A stretch of DNA of 64,000 nt from NCBI GenBank assembly GCA_050331575.1, contig JBHJGS010000036.1, forward strand, positions 12,233 to 76,232. Direction: 5' to 3'. The stretch's first letter is position 1; each line of letters opens with the position of its first letter. A model generated the notes under the pieces. It was not told the DNA's origin, did no database searches, and saw only the letters and a list, made by a program, of their open reading frames with translations. Of this stretch, positions 16,240-23,666 are shown in pieces. The DNA is from JBHJGS01 sp050331575 (GTDB taxonomy: Bacteria; Pseudomonadota; Alphaproteobacteria; Sphingomonadales; Rhodothalassiaceae). A program made the translations under genes and the position numbers.

Positions 16240-16622
16240 CGGCGGCCTCCTTTCGCTGCCACGGCATGGGGCCGAAAAACACGCCGGACATGGCGCCAAA
16301 CGGACCTCCGACGACCGCGGAGACACACGCAGCGTGTACCCGGCCGGCCCCTGGTTCGCCATACAAGCATTGACCTTTTTTGACAGCAATGCTTAACTCT
16401 TAAACGAGGGTTCCTGCGGGGAAGGGCGTTTGCGCGCTTTCCCGTCCTCCACGACGTCCTCCGGGATGGTCGTGTATCCTCGCTGTCGTGACTCGGGCCG
16501 GGTGGGTGACCGCTCGGTCCTTTTTTCTGCGGCACTGTCACGCGGCAGCCGGGCTCTGGCGCTGCCATCCTGGTATGCTACACAACAGAGTAGGTGATCC
16601 TCAAACCGTCGGACAGTGCGTC
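16240..16622. other. Divergent intergenic region, hydrolase / nrdB
   Basis: 383 bases without a convincing gene. It holds the hydrolase promoter (minus) and the nrdB promoter (plus). A TTGACA hexamer at 16380-16385 in an AT-richer patch (CTTTTTTTGACAGC) could be a -35 box, but no good -10 box at the right distance is seen. A weak inverted repeat CTAC/GTAG lies at about 16577-16592. Confidence 0.4.
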
Positions 16623-17582
16623 ATGTCGCTTCTAGAAGAGCGTCTTGCCTATAAGCCGTTCCGCTATCCCTGGGCCTATGAGGCCTGGCTGACCCAGCAA
16701 CGGGTGCATTGGCTGCCTGAAGAGGTGCCGCTGGCCGAGGATGTGAAGGATTGGTCACACCGCCTGAACGAGGCGGAGCGCAACTTGCTGACGCAGATCT
16801 TCCGTTTCTTCACCCAGTCCGACATTGAGGTGAACAATTGCTACATGAAGCATTATGCCCAGGTGTTCAAACCCACCGAGGTGCAGATGATGCTGTCGGC
16901 CTTCTCCAATATTGAGACGGTGCATATTGCCGCCTATTCGCATCTGCTGGACACCATCGGCATGCCGGAGGCAGAATATTCGGCCTTCCTGCATTATCAG
17001 GAAATGCTCGACAAATATGATTATATGCAGCGCTTCTCGGTGGACAACGAGCGCGCCATCGCCCTGACCATGGCGGTATTCGGCGCCTTTACCGAGGGGC
17101 TGCAGTTGTTCGCCAGCTTCGCGATCCTGCTGAACTTCCCGCGCTTCAACAAAATGAAGGGCATGGGCCAGATCATTTCCTGGTCGGTACGCGACGAAAG
17201 CCTGCACTGCGACAGCATGATCAAGCTGTTTCGCACCTTTGTCTCGGAGAATCCGACAATTTGGGATGACGCGTTGAAGGCCGACATTGCCGAGGCCTGC
17301 CGCACCATCGTCGGCCATGAAGACGCGTTCATCGATCTGGCCTTCGAACTGGGCCCGGTGCAGGGGCTGACGGCGGAGGATGTGAAGCGTTACATCCGCT
17401 TCATCGCCGATCACCGCCTGCGCCAGCTAGGCCTTTCGCCGCTCTACGGCATCGCGGAGCATCCGCTGCCCTGGCTCGCCACCATGCTGAACGCCATTGA
17501 GCACACCAATTTCTTCGAGAACCGCGCCACGGAATATTCCAAGGCCGCCACCCGCGGCACCTGGGAAGAGGCCTTTGCGTAA
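16623..17582 (+). CDS. nrdB: Ribonucleoside-diphosphate reductase, beta subunit (class Ia)
   Basis: Carries the di-iron tyrosyl radical used by NrdA to reduce ribonucleotides. Seen: the iron ligands Asp in TQSDIEVNN, the cluster IETVHIAAYSH, in which Glu and His are ligands and the Tyr four residues after His is the radical site, FTEGLQLFASF, and RDESLHCDSM with the last Glu and His ligands. 319 residues, the short alphaproteobacterial form. The ATG at 16623 is preferred over 16488, whose extra residues show no family match. nrdA is not adjacent, which is common in alphaproteobacteria. Confidence 0.96.
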   Translation: MSLLEERLAYKPFRYPWAYEAWLTQQRVHWLPEEVPLAEDVKDWSHRLNEAERNLLTQIFRFFTQSDIEVNNCYMKHYAQVFKPTEVQMMLSAFSNIETVHIAAYSHLLDTIGMPEAEYSAFLHYQEMLDKYDYMQRFSVDNERAIALTMAVFGAFTEGLQLFASFAILLNFPRFNKMKGMGQIISWSVRDESLHCDSMIKLFRTFVSENPTIWDDALKADIAEACRTIVGHEDAFIDLAFELGPVQGLTAEDVKRYIRFIADHRLRQLGLSPLYGIAEHPLPWLATMLNAIEHTNFFENRATEYSKAATRGTWEEAFA

Positions 17583-17741
17583 GGCTGGATGATGCGTGGC
17601 GATGGCACGGGTGGGGGCGCCATAAGCAGCAGCGGTAAGGGCCGCGGCCGCGGATCACGCATCCCAAAGCTTCACCGGCTGTATGCCGACCCGCTGGTCA
17701 TGCCAAACCGCCAAGTCAGGCCGGTCTCGTGTCGTCCGGGT

Positions 17742-17781
17742 GCGGGGCCGGCGATAACCGCTCGGCGCCGGCTGGCCCCGC
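17742..17781 (-). terminator. Candidate hairpin downstream of rpmF
   Basis: GCGGGGCC at 17742-17749 pairs with GGCCCCGC at 17774-17781, with further pairing inside the loop. It lies 10 bases past the rpmF stop. There is no run of T after it on the minus strand, so intrinsic termination is uncertain. Confidence 0.35.
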
Positions 17782-17790
17782 GCAGGTGGA

Positions 17791-17988
17791 TCAGATGTCC
17801 GCGCTGTCTTCGTCGGCGATATCGATCACTTGGCGACCGCGATACATGCCGGTTTTCAGGTCAACATGGTGGCGCAGCACATATTCGCCGGTATGCGGAT
17901 CTTCCTGAAAATTCGGCGTGTTCAATGCGTCATGGGCCCGCCGGTTGCCCCGGCGCATGCGCGAGACCTTCCGTTTGGGGACGGCCAT
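17791..17988 (-). CDS. rpmF: Large ribosomal subunit protein bL32
   Basis: 65 residues. Seen: the invariant start MAVPKRKVSRMRRGNRRAHD and the alphaproteobacterial C-terminal half with LRHHVDLKTGMYRGRQVID. The zinc-finger cysteines found in some bacterial L32 proteins are absent, as usual in alphaproteobacteria. An AAGGAG ribosome site stands seven bases before the ATG. A terminator-like hairpin lies immediately upstream in the leader (18013-18036). The gene stands alone, not beside plsX/fabH. Confidence 0.96.
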   Translation of the reverse strand: MAVPKRKVSRMRRGNRRAHDALNTPNFQEDPHTGEYVLRHHVDLKTGMYRGRQVIDIADEDSADI

Positions 17989-18012
17989 GGCAGACTCCTT
18001 CGAAAAACAGGA

Positions 18013-18036
18013 AGAGCCCGCCGCGCACGGCAGGCT
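18013..18036 (-). promoter_or_regulatory. Terminator-like hairpin in the rpmF leader
   Basis: On the minus strand GAGCCTGCCG pairs with CGGCGGGCTC across a TGCG loop (ten pairs, one G-T), followed by TTCCTGTTTTT and then, within a few bases, the rpmF ribosome site. The arrangement looks like a Rho-independent terminator directly in front of the gene, so it may be an attenuator or the end of an upstream transcript. Confidence 0.5.
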
Positions 18037-18182
18037 CCCTCATGAAACCAGGCTGAGGCGGGTACACGGCCCGCCGATCCGTGTCAAGGCATCGCGCCTC
18101 ACAGCTCAGCGAGGCGGGTGACAGCGGCGCGCCGGACGGGTACCACAGCAGCGTCGTCGGTCTGGCCTCATCTTCTAAAGCC

Positions 18183-18300
18183 GCATCCGACCGATCAGAC
18201 TGGCTGTGCAATGCCAAACGGTCGGATAACGTTGCTCGCCCCATAGAAGGCGGGCAGTTTCATCCGGTCAAGCGCGATCGGGCTTGATCGGACAGTGCCC
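18183..18300. repeat. Dispersed palindromic repeat, copy A
   Basis: Full-length copy in the same orientation as copy D: ATCCGACCGATCAGACT...GTCGGATAACGTTGCTCGCCCC, the spacer ATAGAAGGCGGGC, then CATCCGGTCAAGCGCGATCG and the terminal TTGATCGGACAGTGCCC. It fills the region between rpmF and the DUF3429 gene; an upstream start codon of the latter (18284) falls inside it. The rest of the 331-base gap 17989-18319 holds only the rpmF leader. Confidence 0.8.
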
Positions 18301-18319
18301 CAGCCTCAAGGACAGTCTC

Positions 18320-18766
18320 ATGCGAACCGTGCCAGCCATCGCCGTCATTCTGGGCGCTGCCGGGACCCTTCCGCTGCTGGCGGGCCTCATCGCCACTTGG
18401 GCGGACCTGGGCTTTTACGATCGCTATGTGCGCGGCTCCGTGATGATCTACGGCGCGGTGATCCTCTCGTTCATCGGCGGCACCCATTGGGGCTTTGCCG
18501 CCCGCGAACGGCCCGGACGTCCAGGGGTGCGCCTGCTTTATGCCCGCTCGGTGTTGCCGTCTTTGGCTGGATGGGGCGCGACGACGCTGCCCTCGCCCCT
18601 GGACGCCGCCACGCTGGCACTGATCTTTGTGTTGGTGCTGCCAATCGATAATTACGCCACCCGGACCGGCCTGGCGCCGGCCTGGTGGATGCGTCTGCGC
18701 CTCCCCTTGTCAGCGGGCATGGCGATGATGTTCTTGGGTTTCGTCTTGAAATCCTATTGGGGCTGA
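18320..18766 (+). CDS. DUF3429 family integral membrane protein
   Basis: 148 residues with about five hydrophobic helices. Seen: the family motif YGAVILSFIGGTHWGFA and VLPSLAGWGATTLP, which are characteristic of DUF3429. The ATG at 18320 is chosen because the upstream ATG at 18284 lies inside a dispersed repeat. Four bases separate its stop from the next gene, so the two are probably co-transcribed. Function is unknown; the protein is expected in the inner membrane. Confidence 0.88.
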   Translation: MRTVPAIAVILGAAGTLPLLAGLIATWADLGFYDRYVRGSVMIYGAVILSFIGGTHWGFAARERPGRPGVRLLYARSVLPSLAGWGATTLPSPLDAATLALIFVLVLPIDNYATRTGLAPAWWMRLRLPLSAGMAMMFLGFVLKSYWG

Positions 18767-18770
18767 GGGG

Positions 18771-19733
18771 ATGCAACACCTGTCGCGGGGACTTCTGGGC
18801 GCGGTCCCGCCGTTTCAACCGCGCGCCCCTTGGTGGACCGGCGATCTGCAGACCCTCCGCAATGCCCTTCTGCCGGTGCAGCACAGCCCGGCGCTCGACC
18901 GCGTCGAGCTCATCGATATCGGCCCGGCCGGACACTTGCGCCTGTCCGTCACCGAGGGCAGCGATCCCGCCAAGCCCGGGGTACTGCTGATCCACGGTCT
19001 AGGTGGCTGTGAAGACAGCGCCTATCTGAAGTTCACCGGCCAGGTTTTGGCGCGGGCGGGTCATTGCGTGGCCCGGCTCAATCTGCGTGCGGCGGGTCCG
19101 GGCCTGGCCACCAGCCGCGGGCCTTATCATGCCGGGCTGACGGAGGATCTGCGCGCCGCTCTGCGACATTTGAAGGCGCACGCGCCGCGGTGGGCGCTGA
19201 TGGGATTCTCCCTGGGCGGGCATATGAGCCTGAAACTGGCCGCAGAGCCCAACGTGCCGGACGCGCTGGCAGCGGTCATCGCGGTGTCCGCCCCGCTGGA
19301 TCTTGCCAACACCGCTGATCGGGTCATGGCCGCCCGCAATATTGTCTATCATAAGCGGATCGTGGCGACCATGCGCCGCTATGCGGCCGCGTGGTTACCC
19401 GCTGACGAGCAGGACCGGCTGAAGCGGATCAAGACCGTCAGGGATTTCGATACCGAGATCGTCGCCTCCGCCTTCGGCTTCCATGATGCTGACGACTATT
19501 ATGCCCAGATGAGCGTGAAGCCGCATCTAGACGCATTGTCGGTGCCCGCCTTGATCCTGCATGCGGTGGACGATCCGTGGATCCCGTTTCAGGATTATCA
19601 TCGCCCCTGGGGCGCGCAAGCCCCGCTGGACGTTTTGCTGACCCGGCGCGGTGGCCATGTCGGCTTTCACGGCCGCGCCAGCCAGGACCCCTATTACGCG
19701 CGGCTGGCGGAGACCTTTCTGGCGCGGATTTAG
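18771..19733 (+). CDS. Alpha/beta hydrolase, YheT/EMB8 family
   Basis: 320 residues. Seen: FQPRAPWWTGDLQTLRN near the N terminus, oxyanion strand VLLIHGLGGCEDSAYLKFTG, ARLNLRAAGPG, the nucleophile elbow MGFSLGGHMSLK (Ser in GFSLGG), Asp candidate in LILHAVDDPWIP and His in TRRGGHVGFHGR. This is the COG0429 (YheT) pattern. These proteins are thought to be esterases; the physiological substrate is not known. It follows the DUF3429 gene by four bases. Confidence 0.9.
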   Translation: MQHLSRGLLGAVPPFQPRAPWWTGDLQTLRNALLPVQHSPALDRVELIDIGPAGHLRLSVTEGSDPAKPGVLLIHGLGGCEDSAYLKFTGQVLARAGHCVARLNLRAAGPGLATSRGPYHAGLTEDLRAALRHLKAHAPRWALMGFSLGGHMSLKLAAEPNVPDALAAVIAVSAPLDLANTADRVMAARNIVYHKRIVATMRRYAAAWLPADEQDRLKRIKTVRDFDTEIVASAFGFHDADDYYAQMSVKPHLDALSVPALILHAVDDPWIPFQDYHRPWGAQAPLDVLLTRRGGHVGFHGRASQDPYYARLAETFLARI

Positions 19734-19764
19734 GCCATTATCGCCGCGCGAGGCACCCGGGCGG

Positions 19765-20340
19765 TCAGAACCCCATCAGCGACAGCACTTCGCGGCGGGC
19801 CTTGGGATCGTCGCGGAACACGCCAGTCATGCGCGAGGTGGTCATGATCACATCGGGCGTTTCCACACCGCGGCAGGTCATGCAGGCATGGGTCGCCTCC
19901 AGCACCACGGCCACGCCGGACGGCTGCAGCACCTCCTGGATGCTGTCACCGATCTCAGCGGTCAGCCGCTCCTGGATCTGCAGCCGGCGGGCATAGGCGT
20001 GCACCACGCGGGCCAGCTTGGAAATGCCGACGACGCGGTTGACCGGCAAATAGCCAACATGCGCCTTGCCAATGATCGGCGCGATATGATGCTCGCAGTG
20101 CGACACGAACGGGATGCCGCGCAGCAGCACGACCTCGTCATAATCGGCGACCTCCTGGAAGGTGCGGCGCAGATAGTCCATTGGATCTTCTTCATAGCCG
20201 CGGAAATATTCCTTGAACGCGCGCGCCACCCGGTCCGGCGTGTCCAGCAGCCCTTCGCGGTCGGGATCGTCGCCGGCCCAGCGAATCAGCTCCCGCACCG
20301 CTGCGCGTGCGCGTTCCTCGTCGTTCAGATCGTCTCGCAT
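19765..20340 (-). CDS. folE: GTP cyclohydrolase I
   Basis: First enzyme of tetrahydrofolate (and queuosine/pterin) synthesis: converts GTP to dihydroneopterin triphosphate. Seen: TPDRVARAFKEYFRGYEEDP, the zinc/catalytic segment FVSHCEHHIAPIIGKAHVGY with Cys-Glu-His-His, LQIQERLT, and EATHACMTCRGV with the second zinc Cys. 191 residues, normal. It is last in a minus-strand group with a hotdog thioesterase and a DUF192 protein, three bases after the thioesterase stop. Confidence 0.97.
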   Translation of the reverse strand: MRDDLNDEERARAAVRELIRWAGDDPDREGLLDTPDRVARAFKEYFRGYEEDPMDYLRRTFQEVADYDEVVLLRGIPFVSHCEHHIAPIIGKAHVGYLPVNRVVGISKLARVVHAYARRLQIQERLTAEIGDSIQEVLQPSGVAVVLEATHACMTCRGVETPDVIMTTSRMTGVFRDDPKARREVLSLMGF

Positions 20341-20343
20341 GCT

Positions 20344-20751
20344 CTACTCCTGCCGGCGGCGCCGCTTGAACAGCGCCGAAACATTCAGGCTAGGCGCGCC
20401 ATCGGCGAACACCATGCCCTCTACGAACACGATTTCACGGGTGCTGCGAATCACCCGCGCGGTTCCTTCTACCCAGGCGCCCAAGGGCGCGGGCGCGACA
20501 AAATCGCTCACCAGACGCAATGTCACGAACGGTGGCGGCGTCTGTTTCAACACCGCCTGCGCCAACAAGATGTCCGCAAAGGTCATCAGCATGCCGCCAT
20601 GGGCGACACGGCCGGCATTGCAATGCTTGTCCTCCACGCGGAAGCCGCGGGCCCAGCCGGCCTCATCCTCGCGATGATAGATCGGCCCATTCGCCTTGCC
20701 GAACGGATTGGATGACCGAATCGGCGCAAACCCCGGCGGCGGCGCGGTCAT
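20344..20751 (-). CDS. PaaI-type hotdog thioesterase
   Basis: 135 residues. Seen: the hotdog signature AGRVAHGGMLMTFADILLA and the strand TLRLVSDFVAPAPLGAWVEG with a C-terminal strand FVEGMVFADG. Members hydrolyse acyl-CoA thioesters. Its start overlaps the stop of the DUF192 gene by four bases, so the two are translationally coupled; folE follows. Substrate unknown. Confidence 0.9.
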   Translation of the reverse strand: MTAPPPGFAPIRSSNPFGKANGPIYHREDEAGWARGFRVEDKHCNAGRVAHGGMLMTFADILLAQAVLKQTPPPFVTLRLVSDFVAPAPLGAWVEGTARVIRSTREIVFVEGMVFADGAPSLNVSALFKRRRRQE

Positions 20752-21245
20752 TCCCGGTCCAGATTGCCGAACATCTCATGCCGGACGAGATCACCCGGCT
20801 GCAAACCCAATGTGTCGGCCAAACCGCCTTGCAGTTCGAGCACCGCGCGCACCGGGGCCCCGCTGTGCACCGGCCGATCCGACAACGGCGTGGTCTCCTT
20901 GGCGATGCTTTCGATGCGGCCGTCGGCATGCACAAACACCATGTCCAGCGGGATGTAGGTGTTGCGCATCCAGAAGCTGGTCGGCATCACCCGACCATTG
21001 TCAAACAGCATGCCGCGGTCAGCCGGCAGATGATCCCTGAACATCAAACCAATGGTCCGCTGGCCCCGCGTGCGGGCCACCTCCACCTGAAAGCGGTGGC
21101 GCTGATCGCCGCTGTCGATCACCAGAGGTTCCAGCGGCAGGGATTGAGGCGTTGCGGTCTGCTGATGCCAGCGCGAATTGCCCGGCTGCGTGAGCGCGGG
21201 CGCCGGGAGGCAGAGCAGGGCGACGAGAACAAGCAATCTGATCAT
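20748..21245 (-). CDS. DUF192 family secreted protein
   Basis: 165 residues with a signal peptide (MIRLLVLVALLCLPAPALTQ). Seen: FQVEVARTRGQRTIGLMFRD, PADRGMLFDN, FWMRNTYIPLDMVFVHADGR and LELQGGLADTLGLQPGDLV, the diagnostic DUF192 segments. Probably periplasmic; function unknown. First gene of the group with the thioesterase and folE. Confidence 0.92.
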   Translation of the reverse strand: MIRLLVLVALLCLPAPALTQPGNSRWHQQTATPQSLPLEPLVIDSGDQRHRFQVEVARTRGQRTIGLMFRDHLPADRGMLFDNGRVMPTSFWMRNTYIPLDMVFVHADGRIESIAKETTPLSDRPVHSGAPVRAVLELQGGLADTLGLQPGDLVRHEMFGNLDRE

Positions 21246-21290
21246 GGCGATCAGATGCGCGGAGCCGGCGCAGGCGTCAAGCCCGGCCGG

Positions 21291-21839
21291 TCACAACTCG
21301 TCTTGCAGGGCGATCTGCACCACCATCGGGCCCCGCTCGCCCTCGCCAATGCGCACCTTAACCGGCTGACCAGGGATGATGTCTTCAATGCCGGCGCGCC
21401 GCAGGGTTTCCATATGCACGAAAATGTCCTGCGTGCCCTCGCCGCGCGAAACGAAGCCGTAGCCGCGCAGGCGGTTGAACCATTTCACCGAGGCGTCGAC
21501 GAACTGGCCGTTCGCGCTGACGGCGCGGCCATTGCGCTGGCGATGCGGTTCGACATCGGTTTCCAAGGCAGTGGAAAGATCCAACTGCACGATCTTGGTG
21601 GCTTGCCGACCGCGCTCGCGCTCAACCGCCTCGCACAACACCGACGTTCCTTCCGGCACCGATCGACGGCCCACTTCCCGAAGAACCGAGAAATGCAGCA
21701 AGATATCCGCGCCGCCATCTTCAGGGACGATAAAGCCATACCCTTTGACGGCGTCGAACCATTTGATCGTGCCGCGGACACGCTCCGCAGTATTTTCCTT
21801 GTAGGCGTCAGCGGCAAGCTGCGCGCCGTCTCTACTCAT
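21291..21839 (-). CDS. Protein with two cold-shock domains
   Basis: 182 residues with two OB-fold cold-shock domains. Domain 1 (about 20-88) has GTIKWFDAVKGYGFIVPEDG with RNP1 KGYGFI and RNP2 DILLHF; domain 2 (about 112-180) has ASVKWFNRLRGYGFVSRGEG and DIFVHM. Such double-CSD proteins are typical of alphaproteobacteria, for example Caulobacter CspC/CspD, and bind single-stranded RNA or DNA. The ATG at 21839 follows GGAGGGGGA; the longer frame from 21914 is not used. A long 5' leader runs upstream. Confidence 0.93.
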   Translation of the reverse strand: MSRDGAQLAADAYKENTAERVRGTIKWFDAVKGYGFIVPEDGGADILLHFSVLREVGRRSVPEGTSVLCEAVERERGRQATKIVQLDLSTALETDVEPHRQRNGRAVSANGQFVDASVKWFNRLRGYGFVSRGEGTQDIFVHMETLRRAGIEDIIPGQPVKVRIGEGERGPMVVQIALQDEL

Positions 21840-22081
21840 GGTGTCGGCTCCCCCTCCAACACGGCACAAAATTCTCGAACCTGGGAACGGCCCGAGACCA
21901 ATCGAACCGACCACTCACCGAGCGGTTACCATATAATGTCAGATTATCCTGCTTGATGGCAACTGTTGCGGTCATTTACTCAATGAATCGGGCTGGCTGG
22001 ATGACATTGCGCCCCCAGCTGTGGCTCAGCCTCAACAATGCCGCAGCATGGCGTGGCTGCAAAGCAAGAAGGATCGCCGCC

Positions 22082-22654
22082 ATGAAACTCTCCGGAACCC
22101 GGACAATTCCTGCCGCGCGCGAGACTGTGGCGGCTGCCTTGAACGATCCGGACATGCTCGCCGCCTGCCTGCCCGGTTGCCGCAGCCTGACTCGCACCGA
22201 CGATGGCACATTGCATGCCGAGGTCTTGGCCGCTGTCGGCCCGGTCAAGGCGCTGTTCCGCGGTGATGTTGAAGTCGATGCCACCGGTGCGCCAGCGCAC
22301 TATCGCCTCAGCGGGCGAGGCCGCAGCACCGCGGGCTTCGCCCAGGGTCATGCCGACATCATGCTTGACCCTGCCGGCGGCGCGGCGACGGCGTTGCAAT
22401 ATGCCGTGGACGCCAAGGTCGGCGGCAAATTGGCGCAGATGGGCAGCCGCCTGATCGATGCGACGGCCAAAAAATATGCGGACCAGTTCTTCCGCTGTCT
22501 GGATGCCAAATTGGGCGAGCCGGTCCAATCCGAGTCGCCCGCCGTTGCAACGGCGGCAGAGGTCGCCCCGCCCCGCGGCGGCGTGCCGATGATGCTATGG
22601 GCGGGCCTTCTGATCGCGGCGGTCTTGGCGCTGATCGCGTTTATCCTGCTATGA
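22082..22654 (+). CDS. coxG: CoxG-like SRPBCC protein with membrane anchor
   Basis: 190 residues. The N-terminal 145 form an SRPBCC fold: KLSGTRTIPAARETVAAALN, the CoxG motif DPDMLAACLPGCRSL, and GHADIMLDPAGGAATALQY. A hydrophobic helix at the very C terminus (MMLWAGLLIAAVLALIAFIL) anchors it. In CO dehydrogenase systems CoxG helps place the molybdenum enzyme at the membrane. It is translationally coupled (ATGA) to an XdhC-type gene, supporting a role in maturation of a molybdenum hydroxylase. The ATG at 22082 is preferred; the open frame to 21953 has no homology. Confidence 0.88.
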   Translation: MKLSGTRTIPAARETVAAALNDPDMLAACLPGCRSLTRTDDGTLHAEVLAAVGPVKALFRGDVEVDATGAPAHYRLSGRGRSTAGFAQGHADIMLDPAGGAATALQYAVDAKVGGKLAQMGSRLIDATAKKYADQFFRCLDAKLGEPVQSESPAVATAAEVAPPRGGVPMMLWAGLLIAAVLALIAFILL

Positions 22655-22989
22655 GCGGCGACGACTCGGCGGTCCTGGCGCAGGCCAATCACTGGGCTGA
22701 AAGCGGCCAAGGCGTGGCCCTGGCTTGGGTGGTCGAGGCGTGGGGCTCGGCTCCGCGACGCCCTGGCGCGGTGCTTGCGGTGGCCGCCGACGGCCGCTTC
22801 GAGGGGTCGGTGTCCGGTGGGTGTGTGGAAGCCGACGTGCTGGCCGCCGCCCAGACCGTCATAGAAACCGGCCAGCCTCAGCTGTTGCACTTCGGCGTGA
22901 GTGCGGACCAAGCCTGGGCGGCGGGTTTGGCGTGCGGTGGCCAAATCAGCGTGTTCGTGGAGCCGGTCACGCCGGCGACCGAGCCATGA
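22651..22989 (+). CDS. XdhC/CoxI family protein, N-domain only
   Basis: 112 residues. Seen: VALAWVVEAWGSAPRRPGAV and the hallmark FEGSVSGGCVEADVL with its conserved Cys. This is the XdhC_CoxI N-terminal domain, which in XdhC binds molybdenum cofactor and passes it to the apo-enzyme after sulfuration. Here the domain stands as its own gene, coupled by ATGA to coxG upstream and to the Rossmann half downstream. Confidence 0.9.
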   Translation: MSGDDSAVLAQANHWAESGQGVALAWVVEAWGSAPRRPGAVLAVAADGRFEGSVSGGCVEADVLAAAQTVIETGQPQLLHFGVSADQAWAAGLACGGQISVFVEPVTPATEP

Positions 22990-23666
22990 GCCCGCAGACC
23001 CTGCGCGCCCTGTGCGCCGCACAGGCCCAGCGGCAGACGCGCGTGCGGGCGGTTCGCCTGGAAGACGGCCGCGAATGGCTGATCGACCCGGCCACCGAAC
23101 ACTTCCATGATCTGGACTTAGACGCCTCGGCAAGCCGCGCGGTCCGCACCGAACAGGCTCAGACCGCGGAGGTGGACGGCGATGCCTATCTGGTCCACGC
23201 GCTCGGGCCGGCCAAGCGGCTTGTGCTCATCGGGGCGGTGCATATCGCAAAGGCCCTGGCCCCGATGGCGGCCGCGATCGGCTTTGAGGTCAGCATCATC
23301 GATCCGCGCGGCGCGTTTACCGCCGCCACTGAGTTCGCGCCGGCGCAGGTGGTGGAGGATTGGCCGGACGAGGTGCTCACCCGCACCCCGCTGGATGCGC
23401 GGACCGCCCTGGTGACGCTCACCCACGACCCGAAGCTGGACGATGCCGCGCTGATCCCGGCGCTAAGCTCGGATGCCTTTTATATCGGCTGTCTGGGCAG
23501 CCGGCGCACGCACCAGGCGCGGCGAGACCGACTGACCGCCCTCGGCCTTGCCGATGCGCAGTTGGACCGGCTGCATGGCCCTGCCGGCCTACCGATCGGT
23601 GCGGCGGGACCAGGCGAAATCGCCGTGGCGATCCTGGCCCAGATCGTGGCAGTCTTGCGGGCATGA
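22986..23666 (+). CDS. XdhC Rossmann-domain protein
   Basis: 226 residues. Seen: the nucleotide-binding strand RLVLIGAVHIAKALAPMAA, VSIIDPRGAF, LVTLTHDPKLDDAAL and FYIGCLGSRRTHQARRDRL with GLPIGAAGPGEIAVAILAQI at the end, the XdhC C-terminal (XdhC_C) domain. The first GA in the strand replaces the more common GAGH. Start ATG overlaps the previous stop, end overlaps the next ATG, so four genes are coupled in a row. Acts with the N-domain protein in cofactor insertion (inferred). Confidence 0.9.
   Translation: MSPQTLRALCAAQAQRQTRVRAVRLEDGREWLIDPATEHFHDLDLDASASRAVRTEQAQTAEVDGDAYLVHALGPAKRLVLIGAVHIAKALAPMAAAIGFEVSIIDPRGAFTAATEFAPAQVVEDWPDEVLTRTPLDARTALVTLTHDPKLDDAALIPALSSDAFYIGCLGSRRTHQARRDRLTALGLADAQLDRLHGPAGLPIGAAGPGEIAVAILAQIVAVLRA

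Noticed and set aside
16577..16592. Possible NrdR box before nrdB
   Set aside because: The ACACAACAGAGT match to the NrdR consensus is poor and only one copy is seen.
18284..18319. Earlier ATG for the DUF3429 gene
   Set aside because: It lies inside dispersed repeat copy A; the ATG at 18320 begins directly at the first membrane helix.
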